Below, in pieces: positions 32,570 through 42,346 of a stretch of 64,000 bases of DNA. Location of the stretch: positions 119,234,989 through 119,298,988 of the forward strand of contig CM062815.1 of the NCBI GenBank assembly GCA_031772625.1. The letters run 5' to 3'. Source of the DNA: Pinus tabuliformis (taxonomy: Eukaryota > Streptophyta > Pinopsida > Pinales > Pinaceae). The position numbers were made by a program, and so were the translations under genes. Numbering within the stretch: position 1 is the first letter of the stretch; each line of letters begins with the position of its first letter. The notes beneath the pieces were generated by a model, which did no database searches, was not told the DNA's origin, and was given only the letters and a program-made list of their open reading frames with translations.

Positions 32570-32616
32570 TTGTCCTGACGATGAACCACACTGGTTGGTT
32601 CGAAACGCGTCGACAA
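32570..32616 (+). ncRNA. hammerhead-ribozyme-like motif 2 (plus strand)
   Basis: Stem I 5' strand ttgtc (32570-32574), core ctgacga (32575-32581), one extra T, stem II gaacca/tggttc (32583-32588 with 32596-32601), core gaaa (32602-32605), minimal stem III cgcg (32606-32609), then tc with predicted cleavage after C32611, and stem I 3' strand gacaa (32612-32616) pairing with ttgtc. All conserved core positions are met, apart from the extra T also seen in motif 1. The very short stem III fits the type reported for PLE hammerheads. Confidence 0.72.
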
Positions 32617-33097
32617 ATGATGTCTCATGTGATCTTCGCCGAAAAATCCTTTGTAAAAAAGAAATAATTGCTAATAGAAAATATTATTGTTATTAATAAT
32701 TATTATTTATTAATCTAATAAATAATAATAATAATTAGAATTAATAATATTAAATAATTGATTAAACAAATCCTAGAATTTTGTATTAAAGATAATATTG
32801 AAAATATTAATCCTAACAAATTGAATTCAGTATTTAATATTTATTTATTTATTATAGTACAATGATATTTATATTCTTAATTAGAATTATTATCAAATAT
32901 TGGGATAATATTAAAATTGGTTAAATTTTATTATTGTTTAAAAGAATAAATATTATTATTATATTAAAATAGATATTTTTAATATTAAGAAAATAGGTAA
33001 TTAATATGGGGGATTATTAAATTGAATAATTAATTAATTAATATTGTAAATGCTTAATTGAGAATTATTATTATTATTATTATACTGATATTGGGTT
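32617..33097. other. AT-rich right end of the PLE
   Basis: After a short non-repetitive stretch (to about 32665) the sequence is almost only A and T with attatt, taataa and attaatta repeats up to the right TSD at 33098. I see no gene. Such a tail may have arisen from slippage. Confidence 0.5.
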
Positions 33098-33110
33098 AAT
33101 GTTTTATGAT
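33098..33110 (+). repeat. right copy of the PLE target-site duplication
   Basis: Exact 13-bp match aatgttttatgat to 29402-29414; from here the RT of element B continues in its original order. Confidence 0.93.
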
Positions 33111-33913
33111 GTTTACAAAAGGGATTGTTTTAGGACATCACATTTCAGGAGATGGAATTAAAGTTGATAAATCTAAAGTTGAAGTCATCTCTAAACTATC
33201 AACTCCAAGTTGTCAAAAGGATGTTAGAAGTTTTCTAGGATTGACAGGATACTACAGAAGTTTTATAGAAAATTTCACTAAACTAGCATCCCCACTCTTC
33301 AAATTACTCACCAAAGATTGTGAATTCAATTGGAATCCTGATTGCTAGTTGGCATTTGAGACTTCAAAAGAAAAATTTCTGAAGCACCCATCTTAAGAGG
33401 TCCAAATTGGAAACTACCTTTTCATATTTCAACAGATGTTTCAGATACAACTCTAGGATTTGTATTAGGAAAAAAATATTTGATCCCTATGCCATCTATT
33501 ACACGAGCAAGAATTTGACTCCAACTGAGTTAAATTACACTATAACTGAAAAGGAATTCTTAGCTCTTGTTTATGCTATCAATAAGTTCAGACATTACAT
33601 AACAGGCTATGAAACCTTTGTTCATACAGATCACTCTACAATTAGGTACTTAATGAATAAACCTATTACTAATGGCAGAGTTACAATATGGTTATTACTC
33701 CCGCAAGAATTCAACATCACTGTTCTAGATAGACCTGGAAAACAAAACACAATTGCTGATTTCTTGTCTCGAATTCAAAATATCAAAGATGACACTCTAG
33801 TTGAAGATAAATTTCTTGATGGATATCTTTTTTCAGTAACTACTCAGACCCCTTGGTTTGTAGATATTGCCAATTACTTATCACAGGAAATTACCTTCAC
33901 ACTTGTTTCCTAA
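33111..33913 (+). pseudogene. element B reverse transcriptase end and RNase H
   Basis: RT resumes with MFTKGIVLGHHISGDGIKVD, SFLGLTGYYRSFIENFTKLA and LLTKDCEFNWNPDC up to a TAG near 33346. RNase H follows: HISTDVSDTTLGFVLG (first Asp), a frameshift near 33470, then YAIYYTSKNLTPTELNYTIT, TEKEFLALVYAINKFRHYIT (Glu), FVHTDHSTIRYLMNKP (Asp) and RPGKQNTIADFLSRIQN (last Asp). All four acidic positions are present, though in two frames. Confidence 0.9.
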
Positions 33914-35060
33914 GGAGAAAAGAAAAATCATTCAAACAAGTGCAAGTCACTCATGGATTACTAATGAATTGTATAAAACAGGTCCAGATCTCATGATTAG
34001 AAGATGTGTTCGAGAAGATGAAATGATTGAAATTCTTAAGTAATGTCATGATGAACCTAAGTAATGTCATGATGAACCTTGTGGTGGACACTTTGCTGAC
34101 AAGAGGACAACCTATACAATCCTTCATTTAGGATATTATTGGCCCTTCATCTTCAGATATGCCAAAGAATATGTCAAAAGGTGTGATAACTGCCAAAAGG
34201 TAGGAAAACCTACTCATTCAGATGAAATGCCACTACAAAATCAGGTACTCATTGAACCTTTTGAAAAATGGGCCTTGGATTTTGTTGGACCATTTAATCC
34301 TCCATCCAAACAAAAGAAGTATATTTTGATATGAACTGATTATGTCACTAAATGGGTAGAGGCTAAATCATACCTTTTGCTAATGAAAAATCTATAGTTA
34401 ATTTTCTTTTTGAGGACATCTTCACTCGTTTTGGTGTTCCAAGAGAAATTGTGACAGATCAGGGATCTCAATTTACATCACTAAGATTGTACATCTACAC
34501 AAAAGAGATTGGGCAGAAAGGCTTCCTGAAGCCTTATGGGCCTACAGAACTACATGGAGGAACACAACACGACATACTCCCTATGAGATTGTTTATGGGA
34601 AGCAAGTTCTATTCCCTATAGAGTTTCAAATCAGAACCTTCAAGATGGCAGTCCAATTAGGATTGGATTTATTAGAAGCACAAAAACATAGATTGGAGCA
34701 ACTTAATGAACTTGATGAAATCAGGCAAGATACAGTTCAAAGAACCAGTATAGTCTAGCAGCAAAAGGCTAAATGGCATGGTAAGTATATCAAGGAGAAG
34801 AAGTTTCAAGCAGGGGATTGTGCACTTTTGTTCGATTCAAAATTCAAATATTTTCAAGGAAAGTTTCAGACTCATTGGCTTGGGCCATATGAGATTGAAG
34901 AATATTTAATAATGGAGAGTGAGAATAAGGACAATAGATGAAAGAAAGGTACCTCTTCTTGTGAATGGTTATCGGTTGAAGATATATCATAAGCCAATTT
35001 CAAGAGAGGATTTTATCAAGATTTTCCAAGATAACACTGAAATGAAGTTAGTGAAGAATA
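33914..35060 (+). pseudogene. element B integrase with internal deletion
   Basis: The zinc-binding part reads CHDEPCGGHFADKRTTYTIL and LGYYWPFIFRYAKEYVKRCD with NCQK. The catalytic core begins (WALDFVGPFNPPSKQKKYIL, VTDQGSQFTS) but at about 34484 jumps to HKRDWAERLPEALWAYRTTW, skipping some 40 residues including the region of the catalytic Glu. The C-terminal part (ALLFDSKFKYFQGKFQTHWL, GPYEIEEYL) is present. A 21-bp tandem repeat (taagtaatgtcatgatgaacc) lies at 34039-34078 beside the first cysteine/histidine motif. This enzyme cannot work. Confidence 0.85.
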
Positions 35061-36041
35061 ATTCTTCTTCTCCACTAACTTAGCTTTTATTTTTCCTGTG
35101 TATCTCTCTCTCTCTCTATATATATATAATATAAAAAAATCATAAAAAAAAACATAAAAAAAACAATGATAAAATGTATAAGTATGAAAACCAATCATTA
35201 ATTGGCATACTTATACAGAAAATACAGGGTGAAAATAAGATATTTCTGACATCCTATACTTTCCATTTCCTTTCTATAATAAGTAGTGACATAAAGCTAC
35301 ATTCATTTGCAGTTCATAATCTGCAAATTCATTTCATTTTATAGTCTCATTCCATCTCACACCATTTTCATTTTATTTTACAGTTTAATTCCATCTCACT
35401 CCACTTTCATTCCATTTCACTGTCATATTGCATTTCCATTTCATTTCACATTCATATTCCATAGCCATACTTCATTTTTTATCATGTTCCGTAGCTGATT
35501 CCATTCTGCAGCTATTTTGATTCTGCAACCATATCTCATTCAACATCTCTAGCATAATTATACAACTTACAAACAAATGATGATTGCAAGAAATTGAAGA
35601 ATCTTGTTTTGAAGACCAATATGCTAAAAGGGTACCTACGGATCAACACCAAAGAAAACAACAAATGAAAAGGTTAAGTTCTAAAAAGTAAAGTGCACAA
35701 ATTTATTTTAAATAGAAAGGTTAAAACATAAAGTATATATAATATGGATATTCATATGTTTCCTTGATGAATCATCATTTGATTTGATTGCAATCTCCAT
35801 CATACTACATATCCGCCACATCCTCCATATTTTGTCACATAACAGTCCATAATTAACTCCCACGTTGATTATTAACGGTCATGACTACGACATGACATAC
35901 TTGTCTACGTGTCTCTAGAACCCCTACCATCTATTCATTTCATACAAACCCGCAATTCATTTCACCATATTTGCAGCCAATTCATTTCATAAAACCAGGA
36001 AGGGTAATTCTGAAGGTTGAGAACTCTGCATAGTAGAAGGC
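35061..36041 (+). other. spacer between pol and the extra ORF of element B
   Basis: Non-coding. It contains a CT/TA tract (35103-35129), then about 200 bp of degenerate ttcattccattt-type repeats (35300-35500) in which cattt and tccat motifs recur every 10-25 bp. No gene is supported. Confidence 0.6.
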
Positions 36042-37229
36042 ATGGGGCTAATTGTCTTTACCAAACTGGTAGGAGCAAAGTACATGGAAGGATACCCACA
36101 ACTCAAAGAAATGTTGCAGAAATCTGGATGGCTTAAATTCATCGATAAATTTGATGGTTTTCATAAGGAGATTACAAAATCCTTTGCTCGATCTTTTGAT
36201 GGCACAGAGGTAGAAATTGGAGATATCAAGTTTGCAGTGACTGAGCCATTCATGAACGAGGCTACAGAACTTCCAACGCATGGTGAAATATGGTTCAAGA
36301 ACAAGGAGTTCCACAATGAATCATGGAAAATAATACTCAAAAACCCAGGTATGGATGTCTCTGTTTTTAGAAAATGTATTCCCATTTCAGCTCTTAAAAG
36401 TAAGTGGAGGAACATGCCCTTGGTTTTACAGAAATTTATCACTTGTGAGGGGAGGTTTGGTTGCATGTATGTCTACCATATCCGTTTACTAATGAATTTC
36501 TTAGAAAATGGAGAAATCAATCTTCCTTTCTTCGTGCTAAATAGTTTAAGAAGGATGGCCTCAAATGTGCAAAAGAGAATACATTTCATGGATACAACCA
36601 TGTATCATTAGGGGCTGATAAAGATATTGATTGAGTTTCATTTAAAAAGCATAGGAGATACCTGGGAGAATTTCCTTATTAGAAACCATTTCCAAGAAGC
36701 ACCAGAGTCACCTAAAGAAGATAATGTCAGAAGAAATAGAAGAAATAAGACTGGTATAACTATTGAAAACAGACCTGAGTCTTCATTGTAGAAAGATGAT
36801 GAAAAGTTAATATTTGAAGAAATGATAGAAATCAAGAAGCAAATCAAGGCAAGAGGGAAGATAAGAAAGGAGAAAAAGGTCACAAATGAGGAGAATGTAA
36901 GTCCTCCACAACTTAGAAGGAGCTCTAGACTCCAAGGTTTGGTAAATAAAACATCATCAAAAGGGACAAAGTTTATAAATTTAGACGAGGAAACCCTAGA
37001 ACCATCTCTTGTTAACATCTCTTTTGCACACAGTCCTCAAAATTCTCTTGTTCATCATTTTGAAGGTAGCCCAAGCAGAAGATCTCTAGGCAAATACCCA
37101 GTGCAGCAAAAAATATATGACTATATAGAATCACTGGAGAAGAGAAGTGCCTCAGTGAACCCAAAACCTTCTGTCAATCCAAAAGAATCTCTAATTGATG
37201 ATCTCAAACATAAAATTTATGAATTATAG
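36042..37229 (+). pseudogene. extra ORF downstream of pol in element B, function unknown
   Basis: An ATG at 36042 opens a 189-residue frame (MGLIVFTKLVGAKYMEGYPQ, GDIKFAVTEPFMNEATELPT, IWFKNKEFHNESWKIILKNP). After TAG near 36609 the coding signal continues in other frames to 37229, with a K/E-rich coiled segment (EMIEIKKQIKARGKIRKEKK) and LRRSSRLQGLVNK. Total would be about 400 residues. No transmembrane or signal segment stands out, so the env-like label used for some Athila ORFs at this position is not supported. I do not recognise the family. Confidence 0.6.
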
Positions 37230-37545
37230 ATATTGAACAGACATATCAAACATGAGAATGAGACCTTGAAGGAACAAAATAAATTGGACAAGGCAATTCA
37301 TGATAATACCATTTTACATCTAGGACTGTGGTATAAGAAAAATAGGAAATTGAAAAGAAAGAATAAGATTTTGGAGCAGTCATTAACTTTAAGTACAAGC
37401 TTCTTATGAGAAAGCCTAGAATGAGAGTCACTTCAAAGAAGAACAAAAGAAGGAAATTGGATGTACTAGCAGAGGTGCCTGAGCAAATGCATTAGAGAGG
37501 AAGAACTCACATTTTTGCAAATTGCATGAGGACATGCAATGATTT

Positions 37546-37558
37546 TGCAGTGGGGGTA
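37546..37558 (+). other. polypurine tract of element B
   Basis: The sequence gcagtgggggta lies immediately before the 3' LTR start tgttgaacc at 37559. A G-rich tract here is the expected primer for plus-strand synthesis. Confidence 0.7.
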
Positions 37559-39548
37559 TGTTGAACCTCAAAATTACCCTCTCCTTGACATTTTTTCTCA
37601 CCTTTTTCCCTCACTTTATCATAAGATTACAGACCCAATCAATGATAAATGCTAGTTTTTGTCTTAAGGAAAGCATTAAAATGATCACCATATTATATTT
37701 TCATTTTCTTCCTATTTGAATAGATCTTTGAAAATTAGCTACAGAACACAGCCTATTCTGGAGCTAACTATGGATTCCATAGCTACTCTCATGGTTTGGC
37801 AGGTCCCAGGTGTCAAATGAAGAATTGGGCCACATGGGCATTTCTAGAATCATCTCCACTTGGATTCTATCCTATTCACTCGGTCTAGTCGATGGAAAAG
37901 AAAGCTTAAAAACATGGTCAAATATGGAGTCAAAGTACGCTATCCGAAAGTAGTAGGACCCTTGATTTGATCTTTCGTAGCTAATCAAGAGTCTAACAAT
38001 TCTGTCGCAAATCTAATTCGAATTAGCCACTTGTAGCTAATCAAAAGCTTAAACAATCCTATTGCAATTCAAATTAGCCACATGTAGCAGGTTTATGATT
38101 TATCTCATAAACAATCATGTTACATTTAATTCGAATTAGCCACCTATAGCAAGTTTATCTCATAAACAATTACGTTATTTTCCTTTAAATATTGGTTGCA
38201 TGTAACTGAGAGAAGTTAGAAGGAATTACATTAAGTTCAGGCTTTTTACTGATACTCTGTATTCAGATTTCATTTTTTTCATAATACAAACTTTGTGTTG
38301 CCAATGATCGTTTAAAGTGCATCCTTAACTAGCTAGCATTCCAGCCACGTCAGTTGCAGAGGGCCCCTGTACTGAAGGAGGTTTTCATTTGTTGTTTTTA
38401 GTTTTTACTGATACTCTGTATTCAGATTTCATTTTTTTCATAATACAAACTTCGTGTTGCCAATGATCGTTTAAAGTGCATCCTTAACTAGCTAGCATTC
38501 GAGCCACGTCAGTTGCAGAGGGCCCCTGTACTGAAGGAGGTTTTCATTTGTTGTTTTTAGTTCAATTTCCATTACTCCGTTTTCAACAAATCTATTTTCT
38601 AAATTAGGATGATATTTCATTTAAGTTTTTAATCAATAGCATAATGATAAATCACAACTGTGCAGCCTTGTTCTTCTAAGATATCTTGTGGAGAAAAACA
38701 ACTTTGTTTCAAAACTGAATTAAGATTGAAGTAATAAGAATACACAGTTGCTTAGTTTTCTTACTGTTTTGTCATTCATTTTCTTAGAACAGAATTGTCA
38801 ATTAACTGTATTAATGGATTTTTTCAAAAGCCATTTCAAGATGATGATGATCCTAAACTAAATGGTTAAATGTCTAATTCATATAGTGATTGAATTTACT
38901 CATTGTTATTTTCCTAGGAACTTAGGAACTAAGGTATAATTGATTTCTTGCACAACACTTCAAGAGGGTAATGCTTCAAATTTGAATGTTGGAGAAAGTA
39001 AAAAATACATTAGTTTTTTACAATTAGTTTTACATGCTTTTACCTTTTTGCTTTTAGATCCTCACTTAGTTGCATCACTGATATTTCCAATAATCATTTC
39101 AAGGAGATTGATTTAATCATATTCCAAAATTGAATGGTTGAATGTTTAATGAATGCAATTACTGAGTTACCTTCTGCATCAATTTCATTCTTGGTTTTAA
39201 GAATTAGATCCATGGATTAGGACTAATGATAAGATAAGATCGATGCTTTGTTTTTTTATTAGGTTCTAAGTAGCCAACAGTTCTTTGTCCATTTTTAGGA
39301 AATTAGATTAACTTAGGAACATTTCCTTTCCTTTAAAATTCATTAGATTCACTTAAATTTTCTCATAGTTTTAGGTTGTACATTCTTAGACATCAAAGAA
39401 CAGAAACCCCCCAAAAACAACATAAAATACAAAACAATGAAGTAAGAAAAAGGTTAACTAAGCACATATAGTGCACCACACTTCATCAACTTAAAACGCT
39501 TGGTTGATAATTTATGCAAGCAATTTAGGACACTAAATTGACTAAACA
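37559..39548 (+). repeat. 3' LTR of element B
   Basis: Starts tgttgaacctcaa, ends gactaaaca, then TSD cacta. It aligns with 23715-25546 with scattered substitutions. It is 1990 bp, 158 bp longer than the 5' LTR because of a tandem duplication at about 38243-38560. A 9-bp deletion (tagtacatt) relative to the 5' copy lies near 38900. Confidence 0.92.
38243..38560 (+). repeat. 159-bp tandem duplication in the 3' LTR of B
   Basis: The segment tttttactgatactctgtat begins at 38243 and again at 38402. Both copies run through the agtgcatccttaactagcta and gagggcccctgtactgaagg phrases. The 5' LTR has one copy, so the duplication arose after insertion, or in this copy only. Confidence 0.92.
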
Positions 39549-39553
39549 CACTA

Positions 39554-40193
39554 CACCTTAACCTACTCGATTGCTCGATTCCAAAGCATGAGCATATTTT
39601 TCTGCAAAATGCACTGAGGTTTTGGTTAGAATTCTCCTCCCTAGCTCCACATACAATACAAACTAGTCAATCACATGATCAACATCTTTAACATACTTCT
39701 TAAGTAATTACACATGGACTTTCACTATCAGAGGTAGTGAAAATTGGTAGGCTACTCGTCCAAACCTTTCAATAATATTGAAAGGTCCACAATACCGAGG
39801 TTATAGTTTGGCACATGATTCAGCCCTCAAGGAGCTCTTCTTGGGCTTGATGCACAAGTGCACATGTTCCCCAACCTAAAACTCCTTAAACATCTTGTTT
39901 TTATATGCATAAATTTTCTGTCTATCCTATGCTACCTTTAGATTCTTCTTGATTACTTTCATTTCATATTCCATCTCTATCAACATGTTCGGTCCTATTA
40001 ACACCCTTTTAATTGGATCACTCCAACTGATGTGAGTATTATAAATCCACCCATACAGTGCCTCGAATGAACTCATCCTCAAAGATTCCTGGTACCCATT
40101 GTTGCAAGCAAACTCAACCAATGGAATATAATCTTCCCACCTTCGCTGCTGATGCATTACATACATCCTCAACATGTCCTCCATTATCCTATT
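39554..40193 (-). pseudogene. element C integrase C-terminal part
   Basis: Minus-strand ORF 40208-39927 reads MEDMLRMYVMHQQRRWEDYI, PLVEFACNNGYQESLRMSSF and EALYGWIYNTHISWSDPIKR, the usual end of the Ty3 integrase core. Further on, with stops, come KMFKEFxVGEHVHL, KLxPRYCGPFNIIERFGRVA and YQFSLP. It continues the integrase codons that end at 52256 (RQMDI), so D split this gene at ctatt. The frame continues at lower coordinates across the insert B. Confidence 0.85.
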
Positions 40194-41267
40194 TGTAGAA
40201 ATTCCCACTGTAGATCAACATATTATGCAATATACTAAAACACAATACAAGATCTACTTCTACAACACTTTTTAGAAGCTTAATCAAATTGAGCAAGATC
40301 AAGGGAGAACCCATATAACAGAGAATGATAATTCAATCACACAAAAAAACAGAAGAATAACCTGGGGAAAGCCTCAGCTAAAAACCCCTCTATCTATATA
40401 TCAAACAAGTGGAAATATATCAGAGATTACACAATGATTTAGCTCAAAAGCTGTCCAGCTCTCAGTACAATCCCTATGCTACTCATAGACAGTCAAAGGC
40501 TTCTCACAAACTTTCTCCTCTGCCCTCCAAGCCTCCTATTTCCTTGCGCAATTTTTCCTGGGTCCTCAAGCTGCTACCTGTGTGTAATAATCCCTCACAC
40601 ACTCCTCTGACCTCTGAAATAACTGCACAAACCTGAAGGAGATAATTTCTTCTACATGGATGAGTTTCCTATATAGGAAAAATCCTCCAACTAATAGTAC
40701 ACTGTCCCTTCCTCTAATCTCAACCAGGTGTCTGACTGAACTGACATGCATGAGTTATTTATGAGAGAATATTAAGTTATCTGAAGTGCAACAATTACAT
40801 GCAGGCAAGCATTAACTAACTGAACTCACAATTAATTCACCAAACTGTTTGAATTAATCTACTGGACTTGACTCAGTTAACTGAGCCAACTAATTACAAC
40901 TCAATATTACAACTCATCCTTATCTCTTTAATTGATGGATAAATTCCTCAATTAATGGAGAAACTGTTGCATGTCCCCACATAGACTTCATGTTTGATTT
41001 TCTTTAACTAATTAACTCAAGATGAATTAATTAATTAATTTACAAATAGCTGCTAAGATCAAATTCTAATTTTACTTCACTATTTTAGTTCAAGGACTAA
41101 CTAAAATAGGAATCTATCCCGAACTGCTATTTTTAGCAATGCTATTTATAACACTTCCATTTTTCATTCCTTGCTGCTATGTCCAACACTGGTACTCGAA
41201 CTACTATTTATAGCAATGCTATTTTTAGCACTTCTATTTTTAGAATTTATTGTTGCCATTTTCAACG
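40194..41267 (-). repeat. 3' LTR of element D (lower-coordinate copy)
   Basis: Starts tgtagaaattcccactgtag at 40194 and ends ttttcaacg at 41267 (CA changed to CG). It aligns with 51196-52255, with about 9 differences in the first 130 bp by eye. The next bases (ctccctctcaacaag) read gagagggag on the minus strand, the expected polypurine tract. Confidence 0.92.
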
Positions 41268-41311
41268 CTCCCTCTCAACAAGAAAGGCATTCAAATCGAA
41301 CCCGATCTTGA

Positions 41312-42346
41312 TGTTATCGGGAAATATAGTGTCCACTCGGAGCTGCTAGTCCCACTAAGACTAGTAGCTATCTTAAAAACAAACAAACTAAAACTACTTT
41401 CGCTTTCCTTTATGACAAGTAGATAAGAGGGGAACAAAGGACACCAACCTCAGTCTTGCGCTTGGTTCCTTGCTTGGTTCCTCTCCCTTCTGACAGATCC
41501 TTGCCGCTTTTCCTTCGCCTACCTAGCTTCAAAGAGCACCTGTGGAATCAAAGCAACATAATACTATCGAAGAACAGAGAACTACAATCATAAACAATAT
41601 AGGACCAGATATATATTGACCACACAAATGCATATATCATCAAACATACAAGAATGTGGAGGAAAACTTGAATAACTTTATTAATATCAAGAATAGAAAA
41701 GAGGATTACAACCAATTGTTCTGACCCAGCGTCATCCTCCTAGCATGAAAGCCCTTCTTCACCTCATGAAAAGCTTAGATCACCCAACACTATGATATTC
41801 CACCAAGAAACCAACAACGCTTCATTACAAGATACAAAATTCCAGCCTCTGGATCTCTGGGATGAGGGATCCATATATAGATGATTACTGGGGGATGAGT
41901 CAACTTCTGGGATTTTGATTAGTGTCCTCTCTCTGATAGTTCTTGATTCCACTTGGAGATTAATGATCTCTTACTCATCCCTGGGCGAATTCAGAGAGGC
42001 AAGTGTCACAGGAGAAGTTTCTAGAAGATTCCATGACGATCCACCTTGCAAACTGTCTCTGCCATTTGTCTACTCTCGCCCATCGCACCCTACAGAAGGG
42101 CTTTTCAGTATGCATCACACCCTTTTCACTGAGCAGGTGAGATGCATCACACCCTCTGCACTGGGTAGTTTGTATGGTCCAGCTTTGACCAGTTCTGAGC
42201 AGTTTTCTTTGGAGAACTTCTGGGAGATGATATAATCAGCTGACCTTGTCCATTTAGGGTGTGAAGCAACACTTTTAGGGACTTAGGAGCCCTTGGTTTA
42301 TGGACATGTATGATTGGGGTTGCAGTGCCCAAAAATGTCTATAACA
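41312..42346 (-). repeat. 3' LTR of element E (lower-coordinate copy)
   Basis: Starts tgttatcgggaaata and ends aatgtctataaca. It aligns with 48094-49116 (about 7 differences in the first 130 bp). A 12-bp duplication (cttggttccttg area, 41460-41480) makes it slightly longer than its partner. Both copies contain the gcatc(a/g)caccc phrase twice near 42110-42160. Confidence 0.93.

Larger units (their letters stand above)
29415..33097 (+). mobile_element. Penelope-like element (PLE), RT plus GIY-YIG, Dryad-like
   Basis: A 3.68-kb insert in the RT of element B, flanked by a 13-bp TSD. From left: an inverted fragment with a hammerhead-like motif (29415-about 29640), AT-rich DNA, the RT gene (29984-about 30950), GIY-YIG endonuclease (to 31376), an AT-rich repeat-containing 3' region with a nested SINE, and a second hammerhead-like motif in direct orientation (32570-32616). 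PLEs with GIY-YIG are mainly animal elements, but conifer copies (Dryad) are known. Inverted partial copies at the end are typical of PLE insertions. The N-terminal part before RT appears missing. Confidence 0.92.
23715..39548 (+). mobile_element. element B: Ty3/gypsy (Athila/Tat-like), plus strand
   Basis: LTRs at 23715-25546 and 37559-39548 are parallel (about 8 differences in the first 130 bp by eye). The 5-bp TSD cacta is perfect at 23710-23714 and 39549-39553. A tRNA-Asp-type PBS, gag, protease, RT, RNase H, integrase, an extra ORF and a polypurine tract occur in order. The RT is split by the PLE at 29415-33097. Native length is about 12.1 kb. Stops, duplications and an integrase deletion make it non-functional. 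Confidence 0.92.

Noticed and set aside
36042..37229. Calling the extra ORF of B an env gene
   Set aside because: Only its position supports this; I see no signal peptide, membrane anchor or envelope motif.
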